A stretch of DNA of 64,000 bases, from positions 210,564 through 274,563 of the forward strand of contig VZRS01007521.1 in assembly GCA_013398055.1 (NCBI GenBank). The letters run 5' to 3'. Shown piece after piece: positions 56,401 to 60,950 of this stretch (within the stretch, counting starts at the first letter, position 1; each line of letters starts with the position of its first letter). This DNA is from Ifrita kowaldi (Eukaryota > Chordata > Aves > Passeriformes > Cinclosomatidae). The translations under genes and the position numbers were made by a program. The notes beneath the pieces are model-generated. The model searched no databases, was not told the origin of the DNA, and saw nothing but the letters and a program-made list of their open reading frames with translations.

Positions 56401-58704
56401 GTTATTTGTGCATGCTAGCTCACATGCAGTATCCTCTAATGCTTACATCTTTGACATACCAGCACTCTTTTAGAAGGTTGTGTCTCAATAGTGCAAAATT
56501 ACTCAACAATTATGTGTCAATTTAGGGTATTCTTTTACTGTTAACATGACCTCAATAAAAATAACAATACTTTGCCCTCCTAGAGCATCTATCAATGCTC
56601 ACGGCACTGCTTAAGGCTGGCAATAAATTGGTTTTACCAAATAATTGCTCCTAAGTGGTAATGTCTGCAACATTTTTGCAAGACATCTACTAATTATTCT
56701 CAATAAGTTTCAATAATAGCAAAAGCACAAGTTTCCTGCTTTTAGCACTGAAGCAAGTAGCTCTTTTTCCCCTCAGACCTGTGGCTGGTGGCCTTCACTT
56801 CCGTGCCCAAAATCAAGCTCCCAGAAAGGAGCAGTGCCCTGGTGAGCCTGTCAGGAAAACACAACTCTGTTTCCTCATTAGCACTTGCAGATGGAGTGCT
56901 GACATCCCACCTGAGGCTGGTTAGCTGGCTCCTCTTTCAGATCTCGATCGCCTTCCCACTCACGTTACATGCACCACACATCACCGCGTGGCCGGCACGC
57001 TGGTACCAATTTGAGAGTACATGTCTGGTGTGCAAGCTGTCCTGGCTTCGTTTCAACATCGTTAGCTTAAAACCACGCTGAAAAAACAGGCACCAGCTCA
57101 GTGTGGATAGCACACACACATACAGCAAAACCAGCGTGGAGTGACAGCAAAATCAGCGCAGAGTTACAGCAAGAGGGTTGGCTTCTTTATGGAAATTTCC
57201 TGCAGGAAATCACCAGAGCCTGGAAACACTGAACTTCATGCAAACAACTGCAACCACACTGCCTCTTTGAGTAGCACACAGGGATACCAGCTACATCTTC
57301 CAGGGTAGGATGCCTCTCATCTACGTGTAGCCATTCAATCTAATTTAATGTTGTCATCACAAATCCCTCAGTACTCGACAAACGAGTGGAGCTTCTCCAA
57401 ACAGTGATTTATCCCACCCTAAGACATCAGATCTAACACTGGAAGAAGAAATTACCCTCTGGAGATATCTTGCATCTTCCTGTATCTCTCTCCACTGACT
57501 AAAAAGAAAACTTAAATTAGCTTGAACTACACAATTACTTTTTGTGTGATGAGATCGTCTCAAAGCAACCCCATCCTTTCTTAGGAGACACAAGAAAGCC
57601 AAGGTTTTTTTTGGTTTTTTTCTGAAAACCCTTACTTTTGGGCACGTCCATGGGGTTCAGGCTGCCAATGAGGTCTCTGACGTACAGTCCATCCCCATCC
57701 TCCTTGCTCAGCCAGTTGTTGCAGGGGAAGTAAAAGCGGAGGTGAGGTCTGTTCATGTCAGTCACGATCACACGGTCGAGGAACCATCCTGCGTTCAGTC
57801 CAGTGTTGTCGTGCTCAATCCTAGAGGAAGAACAACCCTATTTTGATGTTTTGGTTCAGACTGGCCACTAGCACTGTAATTTTGTGGACTATTATATACT
57901 AGGCAAGGCTGGAGAAACTGTACACAAAATTTCTGTTTATGGCTGTCCATCCAAAGAGTTTCAAGGAACTTATAGGCTTTTACAGGATATATTAAAAATA
58001 GCAACCTTCCATGTGGGCAGAGATCACAGGTGAATCTGTGAGCCTTTTATCTGCAAGGAGATGCTCACAAACATACACACACCTCCATGTTCATTCAACG
58101 TGTGCATTCATTCACCTCACACTGCATATCTCAAACATAAGGGACTCTCTTCCCACCCAATACCCCTCCTGCTCTATTCTACTCTTACTTTGTTTTAACC
58201 ACCTCTTCCCAGCTTTCTTTGTACTACTTACTAATTTTAATTTTTTTATCAGTCAGTCAGACAGTGGTTAAACATAATAATTATCATTTACATCACATTA
58301 AGTTAGCAAAAGTGGATAGCAAACCCAATTTACCTCCATTGGGACATAAAACCAGTCCTAAACATCTTTCCTCATGATTGCATATGACAGAAATACAATT
58401 CTTGGTGGGGAGCATGGGTACTTATAAGCAATACCGCAGGTGATTTCACACTTCAGTTCAAATCTTCGGCAGTAAACAAGCTTTTACCACCCCTTAACTT
58501 CACCTTGATGGGAGCACGTTAAGAAATAATGAATAAAACATGGCAGTGTTTAAAACTCTACAGCCTGTCATCCTATTAGCACCTCACGGAGCAGGTGCAG
58601 TGGTAGCAGCGTTGTGCAGGTACCTTATTTTCTTTATTTGTCCGACGTTATTGGTTTTCACTCGGAACACATCTGTTTTGCTCCTCTCAAAGGCCGTGCT
58701 GCTC
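3760..58704 (-). CDS. LOXHD1: LOXHD1, partial: 23 internal exons encoding PLAT1 (part) to PLAT9
   Basis: The product is a stereocilia protein of tandem PLAT (lipoxygenase homology, beta-sandwich) domains, known to be needed for hair-cell mechanotransduction and hearing (human DFNB77). PLAT domains are thought to bind lipid or protein at the membrane. Coding blocks, 5' to 3': 58704-58624, 57820-57636, 43980-43882, 42194-42046, 39627-39504, 37765-37515, 35726-35591, 32234-32074, 31755-31669, 29101-28966, 27161-27007, 23722-23562, 15818-15742, 14893-14697, 14363-14171, 13346-13186, 10466-10172, 9648-9494, 8131-7998, 7080-6932, 5616-5512, 4789-4661, 3924-3760. All junctions agree in phase and give 1,161 codons without a stop. 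Each domain repeats the motifs V.TGD..GAGTDANVF, FE.G..D.F, GHDN.G, GWFL and FPC.RWL..DEDDG. Domain order and linkers match human LOXHD1 as I remember it. Both gene ends lie outside the window. Residue numbers in the exon entries count from the first complete codon here. Confidence 0.97.
3925..4660 (-). other. LOXHD1: LOXHD1 intron V-W
   Basis: This 736-bp intron is bounded by GTAAGA (donor) and a CAG acceptor. I see no repeat or other feature in it. Confidence 0.85.
4661..4789 (-). CDS. LOXHD1: LOXHD1 exon V (PLAT9, middle), residues 1065-1106
   Basis: This 129-bp symmetric exon (phase 1 to 1) encodes IVSLKASKINKNKFERGKVD, then EFTVESVDIGDLKKIKIGHD and NK. The acceptor is CAACAG/GG and the donor AAAG/GTAAGA. 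The junction makes GHDNKGNSTGWFLEW. Confidence 0.95.
4790..5511 (-). other. LOXHD1: LOXHD1 intron U-V
   Basis: This 722-bp intron is bounded by GTATGG and CAG. I see nothing else in it. Confidence 0.85.
5512..5616 (-). CDS. LOXHD1: LOXHD1 exon U (PLAT9, start), residues 1030-1063
   Basis: This 105-bp symmetric exon (phase 1 to 1) encodes KSTTYTVKVKTGDKKNAGTD, then ANVFITLYGSRDDT. The acceptor is TGGCAG/CA and the donor ACAG/GTATGG. The intron falls right after DDTG, the same place as the intron after GDTG in PLAT2. Confidence 0.95.
5617..6931 (-). other. LOXHD1: LOXHD1 intron T-U
   Basis: This 1.3-kb intron is unique-looking and has no recognised repeat. Confidence 0.85.
6932..7080 (-). CDS. 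LOXHD1: LOXHD1 exon T (PLAT8, end, and linker), residues 980-1028
   Basis: This 149-bp exon runs from phase 2 to phase 1. It encodes YYFPCQRWLAVEEDDGQIAR, then ELVPVDEAFVKKDSENDGQS and the linker PATLGLEQK. The linker before PLAT9 is unusually long and polar, as in human LOXHD1. The acceptor is TTTGTAG/G. The donor is the weak AAAG/GTGGAA. Confidence 0.95.
7081..7997 (-). other. LOXHD1: LOXHD1 intron S-T
   Basis: This 917-bp intron has no repeat that I recognise. Confidence 0.85.
7998..8131 (-). CDS. LOXHD1: LOXHD1 exon S (PLAT8, middle), residues 935-978
   Basis: This 134-bp exon runs from phase 0 to phase 2. It encodes VDVFTIKAIDLGELKKLRIR, then HDNSGSRPSWYLERVEIIDL and KEST. SWYL replaces GWFL. 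The acceptor is TGTGCAG/GTA and the donor AC/GTGAGG, whose split Thr codon leads into YYFPCQRWL. Confidence 0.96.
8132..9493 (-). other. LOXHD1: LOXHD1 intron R-S
   Basis: This 1.4-kb intron contains one short CR1 tail (8518-8604). The rest is AT-rich unique sequence. Confidence 0.85.
8518..8604 (-). mobile_element. CR1 LINE 3'-end fragment
   Basis: The sequence tagaatcctagaatatccag, then agttggaagggatccacaag, is the reverse complement of a CR1 tail. The copy is about 85 bp and inserted on the minus strand. Confidence 0.75.
9494..9648 (-). CDS. LOXHD1: LOXHD1 exon R (PLAT8, first half), residues 884-934
   Basis: This 155-bp exon runs from phase 1 to phase 0. It encodes NTYEVHVLTGTVWGAGTDAN, then VFLSIYGMERGDTGERQLKR and NKFEKGQ. 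It has the same length and phases as exon K of PLAT5. The acceptor is CTTGCAG/AA and the donor CAG/GTAATG. Confidence 0.96.
9649..10171 (-). other. LOXHD1: LOXHD1 intron Q-R
   Basis: This 523-bp intron contains the CA repeat at 10132-10152 close to its 5' splice site. I see nothing else in it. Confidence 0.85.
10132..10152. repeat. (CA)n microsatellite next to the exon Q donor
   Basis: About ten CA units with one interruption on the plus strand become a TG repeat in gene sense. It begins about 20 nt after the 5' splice site of exon Q. Confidence 0.9.
10172..10466 (-). CDS. LOXHD1: LOXHD1 exon Q (PLAT7, second half, with Lys/Glu-rich insert), residues 785-882
   Basis: At 295 bp this is the longest exon (phase 0 to 1). 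It starts REAADVGKIYKIRIGHDGTG, then IGDGWFLESVTLKRL. A charged loop follows, with seven Lys (residues 828-834), Pro and seven Glu (836-842). The domain resumes as VYTFVAHRWLAKDEGDKEL and ends VPDGESDLE. FVA replaces FPC. Human PLAT7, as I recall it, has a much longer Lys/Glu/Ser insert at the same place. The acceptor is GGTGGCAG/AGA and the donor GAGG/GTAAAT. A TG repeat (gene sense) starts about 20 nt beyond the donor. Confidence 0.95.
10467..13185 (-). other. LOXHD1: LOXHD1 intron P-Q
   Basis: This 2.7-kb intron is AT-rich through 11100-12000. It has a poly(T) run near 13079-13094 on the plus strand. No clear transposon was recognised. Confidence 0.85.
13186..13346 (-). CDS. LOXHD1: LOXHD1 exon P (PLAT7, first half), residues 732-784
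   Basis: This 161-bp exon runs from phase 1 to phase 0. It encodes INYEVSVVTGDVRAAGTNAK, then VFMQIYGETGKTELIVLENR and SNNFERGATDIFK. Asn replaces the Asp of GTD, as in PLAT3. The acceptor is GGACTAG/TG and the donor AAG/GTATGG. Confidence 0.96.
13347..14170 (-). other. LOXHD1: LOXHD1 intron O-P
   Basis: This 824-bp intron has nothing recognisable inside. Confidence 0.85.
14171..14363 (-). CDS. LOXHD1: LOXHD1 exon O (PLAT6, second half), residues 667-730
   Basis: This 193-bp exon runs from phase 0 to phase 1. It encodes INRILIGHDNVGLRSGWFLA, then SVQITVPVQGRQYMFPCNRW and LDKDEADGRVEVEVYPSEIF. The acceptor is TTTTTTCAAAG/ATC and the donor AAAC/GTAAGA. Confidence 0.96.
14364..14696 (-). other. 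LOXHD1: LOXHD1 intron N-O
   Basis: This short 333-bp intron has a pyrimidine-rich 3' end in gene sense. I see nothing else in it. Confidence 0.85.
14697..14893 (-). CDS. LOXHD1: LOXHD1 exon N (PLAT6, first half), residues 602-666
   Basis: This 197-bp exon runs from phase 1 to phase 0. It encodes VSYHISVKTGDIPGASSDSR, then VFIKLYGERADSSKEPLLVS and YFERGRVDEFTLDMMDIGK. The common GAGTDAN motif is GASSDSR here. The acceptor is CTCCAG/AT and the donor AAG/GTAAGA. Confidence 0.96.
14894..15741 (-). other. LOXHD1: LOXHD1 intron M-N
   Basis: This 848-bp intron has a poly(T) run near 15253-15268 (plus strand). I see nothing else in it. Confidence 0.85.
15742..15818 (-). CDS. LOXHD1: LOXHD1 exon M (PLAT5, end), residues 576-600
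   Basis: At 77 bp this is the shortest exon in the window. It runs from phase 2 to phase 1 and encodes WLDKNEDDGQIVRELVPAGE, then SPLLK. The acceptor is AACCAG/A and the donor AAAA/GTGAGT. Its placement rests on both split codons (CYR/WLD before it, LLK/N/VSYH after it) as well as on the WLDKNEDDG motif. Confidence 0.93.
16374..16700 (-). mobile_element. CR1 LINE 3' fragment (copy 1)
   Basis: This minus-strand CR1 starts with tagaatggtttgggttggaa and continues through catgggcagggacacc, aacctggccttgg and ccactacatgcctttt. It lies wholly inside the tandem repeat. Confidence 0.9.
17149..17475 (-). mobile_element. CR1 LINE 3' fragment (copy 2 of the same insertion)
   Basis: This is identical to the CR1 at 16374-16700, offset by exactly 775 bp. 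It should be counted as one insertion if the duplication is artefactual. Confidence 0.85.
23392..23426 (+). repeat. Poly(A) run of 35
   Basis: This uninterrupted A35 is followed by an A-rich stretch. In gene sense it is a T35 tract about 136 nt after the exon L donor. No AATAAA-bearing retrocopy was recognised before it. Confidence 0.9.
23562..23722 (-). CDS. LOXHD1: LOXHD1 exon L (PLAT5, middle), residues 522-574
   Basis: This 161-bp exon runs from phase 0 to phase 2. It encodes ADEFFVEAVTLKQVRRVRIG, then HDGKGGSSGWYLAKVIVREE and GQPESEAVEFPCY. The acceptor is CTCAAAG/GCT (AAG type). The donor is AG/GTACTG, whose split Arg codon is completed in the next exon, nearly 8 kb away. Confidence 0.95.
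23723..27006 (-). other. LOXHD1: LOXHD1 intron K-L
   Basis: This 3.3-kb intron contains a short CR1 fragment (25525-25665), an AT-rich block rich in TAAT cores (24800-25280) and an A run near 26932-26947. Confidence 0.85.
25525..25665 (-). mobile_element. CR1 LINE 3'-end fragment, internally deleted
   Basis: The tail gaaccctagaatggtttgga, then ttagaagggacctt, joins directly to gcagggacaccttccactag. The short stretch normally between them is lost. Confidence 0.85.
27007..27161 (-). CDS. LOXHD1: LOXHD1 exon K (PLAT5, first half), residues 471-521
   Basis: This 155-bp exon runs from phase 1 to phase 0. It encodes IKYRVTVCTGTVSGSGTDAN, then VFVCLIGDQGDTGERVLYNC and NKFEKGN. It is clearly more GC-rich than its flanks. 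The acceptor is CCCCAG/TG and the donor AAC/GTAAGT. Confidence 0.96.
27162..28965 (-). other. LOXHD1: LOXHD1 intron J-K
   Basis: This 1.8-kb intron holds a short CR1 tail (27670-27735) and an A run at about 28765. A pyrimidine-rich cryptic acceptor (27312-27330) precedes a short open stretch that does not fit the exon chain. Confidence 0.85.
27670..27735 (-). mobile_element. CR1 LINE tail fragment
   Basis: The sequence catagaatcataaaatcatt, then ggctggaaaagacccccaag, is a minus-strand CR1 3' end of about 65 bp. Confidence 0.75.
28966..29101 (-). CDS. LOXHD1: LOXHD1 exon J (PLAT4, end), residues 425-469
   Basis: This 136-bp exon runs from phase 0 to phase 1. It encodes VTLLKTLTKEKYSFNCGRWL, then DINEEDNEIVRELPAEGSLV and TEVMP. 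FNC replaces FPC but keeps the Cys. The acceptor is the less usual GAAG/GTA and the donor CCAG/GTGAGA. Confidence 0.95.
29960..30025 (+). mobile_element. Old CR1 tail fragment
   Basis: The sequence gggctagagggacttttggc, then ctgaccagtgtggctgttct, resembles the old CR1 3' end found in birds and reptiles. The fragment is short and diverged. Confidence 0.55.
30221..30300 (-). mobile_element. CR1 LINE tail fragment
   Basis: Tandem tail units catagaatcatagaatcgtt, then taagttgaaaaaggcctaaa, mark a minus-strand CR1 3' end of about 80 bp. Confidence 0.8.
31281..31470 (-). mobile_element. CR1 LINE 3' fragment
   Basis: Minus-strand CR1 with the blocks caactgttcccccagcactg, ccaaggccaccactgaccca and tccctccagggatggggact. 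The same blocks occur in the copies at 51760 and 61937. Confidence 0.88.
31669..31755 (-). CDS. LOXHD1: LOXHD1 exon I (PLAT4, middle), residues 396-424
   Basis: This 87-bp exon is phase 0 at both ends and encodes 29 residues: IELPDLGTFYKLRIWHEKR, then NPFAGWHLNK. The acceptor is TTTACAG/ATC and the donor AAG/GTGAGG. It is a symmetric in-frame cassette. Skipping it would delete the core GW.L strand of PLAT4. Confidence 0.95.
31756..32073 (-). other. LOXHD1: LOXHD1 intron H-I
   Basis: At 318 bp this is the shortest intron in the window. I see nothing else in it. Confidence 0.85.
32074..32234 (-). CDS. LOXHD1: LOXHD1 exon H (PLAT4, first half), residues 343-395
   Basis: This 161-bp exon runs from phase 1 to phase 0. 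It encodes NPWSLWIWTSDIKNAGTDAT, then KLDNNSDNFETGQTDKFM. The usual V.V.TGD opening strand is the Trp-rich WSLWIWTSD, a PLAT4-specific feature that human LOXHD1 shares as I recall it. The acceptor is TTTCTAG/AA and the donor ATG/GTATGA. Confidence 0.95.
34519..34541. repeat. (GGAT)n microsatellite
   Basis: Nearly six consecutive GGAT units. Confidence 0.95.
34993..35474 (+). mobile_element. CR1 LINE 3' fragment
   Basis: This roughly 480-bp plus-strand CR1 has the blocks gagccagtccagaggagacc, ggaaggaattcctgtctgtg, ccaaggccaggttggatggg and catcccaaaccattctacaa. It ends about 117 bp from exon G, and it is the same subfamily as the copy at 1477-1915. Confidence 0.92.
35591..35726 (-). CDS. LOXHD1: LOXHD1 exon G (PLAT3, end), residues 297-341
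   Basis: This 136-bp exon runs from phase 0 to phase 1. It encodes VVVYCPFTGIEQTFPCGKWL, then DEDEGDGLIERELYEMVSLR and QKRLK, the basic linker to PLAT4. The acceptor is CCCAG/GTG and the donor AAAA/GTAGGT. Confidence 0.95.
35727..37514 (-). other. LOXHD1: LOXHD1 intron F-G
   Basis: This 1.8-kb intron has a CR1 tail (37405-37475) ending about 40 bp from exon F. I see nothing else in it. Confidence 0.85.
37405..37475 (+). mobile_element. CR1 LINE tail fragment
   Basis: The sequence agtggtaggactccatgacc, then ggtctcttccaacccaaatg and attccatg, is a plus-strand CR1 3' end close to the exon F donor. Confidence 0.75.
37515..37765 (-). CDS. LOXHD1: LOXHD1 exon F (PLAT3, first two thirds), residues 214-296
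   Basis: This 251-bp exon runs from phase 1 to phase 0. It carries IVYNVAVVTGDVRGAGTNSK, then FLEGGEFERARTDLF and GHDNCGVSSGWFCEK. The region split by an intron in most domains is fused here. The acceptor is CTCCAG/GC. The donor GTGCGA is weak but is the only site consistent with the VVVYCPFTG that follows. Confidence 0.94.
37766..39503 (-). other. LOXHD1: LOXHD1 intron E-F
   Basis: This 1.7-kb AT-rich intron has no recognised element. Confidence 0.85.
39504..39627 (-). CDS. LOXHD1: LOXHD1 exon E (PLAT2, end), residues 172-212
   Basis: This 124-bp exon runs from phase 0 to phase 1. It encodes VIIEDIGNKCVYQFPVGRWF and the acidic ALDEDDGKIQRDILVGG. The usual FPC motif is FPV here, so the Cys is missing in PLAT2. 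The acceptor is CCTCAG/GTG and the donor ACAG/GTAAAA. Confidence 0.95.
39628..42045 (-). other. LOXHD1: LOXHD1 intron D-E
   Basis: This 2.4-kb intron has a CR1 fragment with an N (40225-40475). An antisense 194-codon open frame (40525-41109) matches nothing I recognise. Confidence 0.85.
40225..40475 (+). mobile_element. CR1 LINE fragment with ORF2 3' remnant
   Basis: The segment catggagtttaacaaagcca, then agtgcagg, corresponds to the end of the CR1 reverse-transcriptase frame (FNK.KC motif). It continues through gccctgggagaaggacctgg to a decayed tail, ggtcccttccaaagc. A single N lies at 40386 in a C-rich stretch. Confidence 0.75.
42046..42194 (-). CDS. LOXHD1: LOXHD1 exon D (PLAT2, middle), residues 123-171
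   Basis: This 149-bp exon runs from phase 1 to phase 0. It encodes VRKLDNDKDNFEKGAED, then GHNNKGGSAGWFLAK. The acceptor is CTTCAG/GT and the donor AAG/GTTAGT. The acceptor is preceded, in gene sense, by an unusual T/G-rich tract containing a 17-G run. Confidence 0.95.
42195..43881 (-). other. LOXHD1: LOXHD1 intron C-D
   Basis: This 1.7-kb intron has a low-complexity A/C tract (42205-42335) beside the exon D acceptor. I see nothing else in it. Confidence 0.85.
42205..42335. repeat. A/C-rich low-complexity tract with C17 and A12 runs
   Basis: The plus strand is almost only A and C, with C17 at 42294-42310 followed by A12. In gene sense it is a T/G-rich tract ending about 10 nt before the exon D acceptor. 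Confidence 0.92.
43882..43980 (-). CDS. LOXHD1: LOXHD1 exon C (PLAT2, start), residues 90-121
   Basis: This 99-bp symmetric exon (phase 1 to 1) opens PLAT2 with NKYVVRVFTGEVSGSGTDAD, then VFINIFGEKGDT. The acceptor is CTTGCAG/TC and the donor ACAG/GTATTC. It lies 13.7 kb from exon B. It could be skipped without a frameshift, but that would remove the first PLAT2 strands. Confidence 0.95.
44430..44672 (+). mobile_element. CR1 LINE 3' fragment
   Basis: Plus-strand CR1 with the blocks gaagaaattctttactggga, ccaaggccaggttggatgga and tggaaagtgtccttgcccat, ending cccaaaccattctctg. Confidence 0.9.
45384..45465 (-). mobile_element. CR1 LINE tail fragment
   Basis: The sequence cagaatcacagaatcagcaa, then ggtcatcaagtccaaccatt, is a minus-strand CR1 3' end. 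Confidence 0.8.
48745..48783 (+). other. G-rich cluster, possible G-quadruplex
   Basis: Runs of G3, G4, G6, G4 and G3 separated by short spacers occur within 39 nt on the plus strand, the non-template side for LOXHD1 being the minus strand. Confidence 0.5.
49800..49882 (+). mobile_element. CR1 LINE tail fragment
   Basis: The sequence ggcttggactagctgacctt, then aacccaaagcattctatgat and tctg, is a plus-strand CR1 end. Confidence 0.85.
50064..50246 (+). mobile_element. CR1 LINE 3' fragment
   Basis: The sequence ctgtgcagggccagggtgtg, then gactcgatgttccacggggt, ends with ctctgtgactctatgatt. It is a plus-strand CR1 of about 180 bp. Confidence 0.8.
51760..51960 (-). mobile_element. CR1 LINE 3' fragment
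   Basis: Minus-strand CR1 with the blocks atcaagtccagccaatcccc, ccaaggccaccactgaccca and ccttccatggatggggac. Confidence 0.88.
53805..53998 (+). mobile_element. CR1 LINE 3' fragment
   Basis: Plus-strand CR1 with the blocks ggggaccccatccctgacgg, ggacttgatggtcttggagg and cctttccaacctaaacaatt. It is the complement-side equivalent of the copies at 31281 and 51760. Confidence 0.9.
57636..57820 (-). CDS. LOXHD1: LOXHD1 exon B (PLAT1, C-terminal half), residues 28-88
   Basis: This 185-bp exon enters in phase 2 and leaves in phase 1. It holds IEHDNTGLNAGWFLDR, then FYFPCNNWLSKEDGDG and the domain linker SLNPMDVPK. The acceptor is CCTCTAG/G and the donor AAAA/GTAAGG. The split codon makes Ile with the next exon, giving PKINKYVV. 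Confidence 0.95.
57821..58623 (-). other. LOXHD1: LOXHD1 intron A-B
   Basis: This 803-bp intron has nothing recognisable inside. Confidence 0.85.
58624..58704 (-). CDS. LOXHD1: LOXHD1 exon A (PLAT1, middle), residues 1-27
   Basis: This 81-bp exon is phase 2 at both ends. It encodes SSTAFERSKTDVFRVKTNN and then VGQIKKI, the FER..TD.F strand region of PLAT1. The acceptor reads TTGCAG/G and the donor AAG/GTACCT; the split Arg codon joins exactly to the IEHDN of the next exon. The preceding exon, expected to carry the TGD..GAGTDANVF half of PLAT1 and to end in phase 2, was not found up to 64000. Confidence 0.93.
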
Positions 58705-59751
58705 CTGCAATGCACATGCATCAAAAGGCACGGTGAAAAACCAGCAGCCTTGACAGCAAGCACACAAGTGCCAGCGTTTAAGGATAAAGAAGTGTCATTC
58801 CTAATGCTGGAAAGACCTGGTTTTCAATGCCCTCTCCCCCGTGACAGGTTTTGGATGCTCTAAGTACTGACATTTAGCAGACTTTTTCCCTTCTCAGACT
58901 CCAAGGGTTCTTCCAGAAGCTGAGGCAGAAGCTTTAGGGGAAATGCAATATGCTTTTCATCTCAGCGTCCCACCCTCAGACATGTCCTCTCCTGCCATCC
59001 TAGCCTCCAGGCAGCAAGCAGACCTGCTCCTGGTGATGGAGCAAAGTGGGTCCACAGCCCCACAAGCTCCCTCTGTGGCCACAGATCTGCCCAGAGCTCA
59101 GCCAGAGATAACAGCATCCAACCACATCCAACTTTCCATGCCCATCACTTTTTTTAACAGCTATTGCAACTTTGATGCTTCCTCCTACAAGGTGTATATC
59201 ATTCCAAGTAAAACAATTGTAGGCAGGAAGTAGTTTGACTGTTTTGGTGAAGTGTTAAGCGTGCAGTTTGTATTTCACAGGTGCAAATGCAAAAGCAATA
59301 AAAAGTCTATTGGCCCAGGTCAGGGGATGTAGAATTTAATTCCCAGTTCTGCCTCTAGCCTGCGGTGTGATCCTTGGCAAGCACCTCTGTCCTTTTCTAA
59401 GCTCGTATTTTCCATGAAAACGCTATGAATAACATCAAGGCAAAGCTCTGAAGACACAGCCTATCCCACCTGCCCTCCCTGATGGGTCCCCATTTCCCCT
59501 GGGCCGCTAAGCATGGCTATGGAAGATTAAACGCAGCAAAACCCAGAAGTCATATTAAAATGAACAAGAAACTGCAGCACCCGAGCAGCGTAAAGCCACA
59601 GTGACAAGCGGTTTGCACATAGAAAGTTAATGAATATTAATAATCCCAGCAAGGGGGTTTGGCTTCGCTCGCCGCTCTCCGTGTTGCTGAAGGACTTGCA
59701 TGTGCCTTGCTTACGGGTCATTTCGTGTTCTGCTAAACCCATGCTCAGCCT

Positions 59752-59780
59752 TCCTCCTCCTCCTCCTCCTCCTCCTCCTC
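59752..59780. repeat. (TCC)n microsatellite
   Basis: Nine to ten consecutive TCC units. Confidence 0.95.
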
Positions 59781-60934
59781 GTCCATTCTGCTGTTTCATA
59801 CCCCGTGCTGGGAGCAACACCAGTGAACGAAAAGCCTAAAATGGTTAACCTTGCAGTGAAGACAAGAGACAATTAAACCCAGCTCAGCCTCCCCCAACCT
59901 GGCTGCCCGAGAGAAAACAGCCAGCGAGTGCAAGGCAATTAGTCTGTCAGGCTTGAATGAGCATCGTAATGACAGCAGCCTCTCCCCGCATTGGCTCGGA
60001 GATCGATGCAGTGCTGCAGACTGCTATGGAGATGGCATGAAAGTATTAAGTGAGAATAATCAGCCCAAAGCTCTCAGTGCACCAGTCCCGCTGGCTGCTG
60101 GTTTGTGGCAGTCCCGCCGCCGTGCTGGGCTCTCTCAGTTGCTGGGATGGATGCTGGGAAGCAAACCTCCTTCTGCAGGGCATCCAAAAGTGCCCACTGA
60201 GCAGATGCTGAGTGCATCCTGAAATAGCTTTGGGAAGCATTGGAAAACGTGACATAGCCCAGGAGTCAAACCCCTGGGAAGTCCTGGTGGCAAAAGGTAA
60301 GAAGAGTTTTGACAAGCCTCTTCCCTTGAGATGGATCTGCAGCATCAACAGCACAGGGAAAGAAAAATCCAGTCCTTCCTTCGAGCACTGCCAATTGTGT
60401 GGGGAGAGAGTGAGTGAGGGAATAACCCACAGTGAATGGCTACACTGAAATTTAGCACAAGAAAAAAGAAAGAGTGAAAGAAAAGGAGAAATTACAGCTG
60501 GGCAATGTCAGAGTCTGGTCCAGGCTAGGACTAGGTTGAGACATTCGCAGCCAGATAACCATAAGGAACTTGTTACACCAAACAATGAGGCACTCTGGCT
60601 TGCACAGCTCTGGTGACAAATAAAGCAGGAAAAATATGATTTGGAAATTGCAGCACTAAATTTCCAGTGTTCAGGCTTGACCGGGTTCAAACCCGGACAT
60701 CTTAGAGCATAAGCTTAGTCTAAGGATCTTCTGAATTTCACTAGAGCCCTGTCATTAATCTGAAATAACAGGCCAGGGAAACTCCAGAAAGATGTTTCAG
60801 TTGGGTTTGTTATTTGGCATATTTGATTGGCTTTAGCAGCTCTATTTTTTCCATATTCTGTTGCAGCGTTTTTCCCGATTGTTTTGTAAGAAACATCCAA
60901 GGAGCTCCATCTAAAACTAGTATATGAAATTGTT

Positions 60935-60950
60935 TTATATATATATATAT
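60935..60950. repeat. Short (TA)n run
   Basis: About seven TA units inside an AT-rich stretch. Confidence 0.9.

Larger units (their letters stand above)
43981..57635 (-). other. LOXHD1: LOXHD1 intron B-C (13.7 kb, largest)
   Basis: This intron contains at least six CR1 fragments in both orientations, A runs near 44729 and 50707, a G-rich cluster at 48745 and otherwise unique sequence. Open frames of up to about 150 codons occur on both strands, but none shows a recognisable domain or exon signals. Confidence 0.85.

Noticed and set aside
60661..60710. tRNA-like GGGTTCAAACCC, resembling a T-arm
   Set aside because: It is a 7-bp inverted repeat with a 2-nt centre. No A box, anticodon arm or acceptor stem fits around it.
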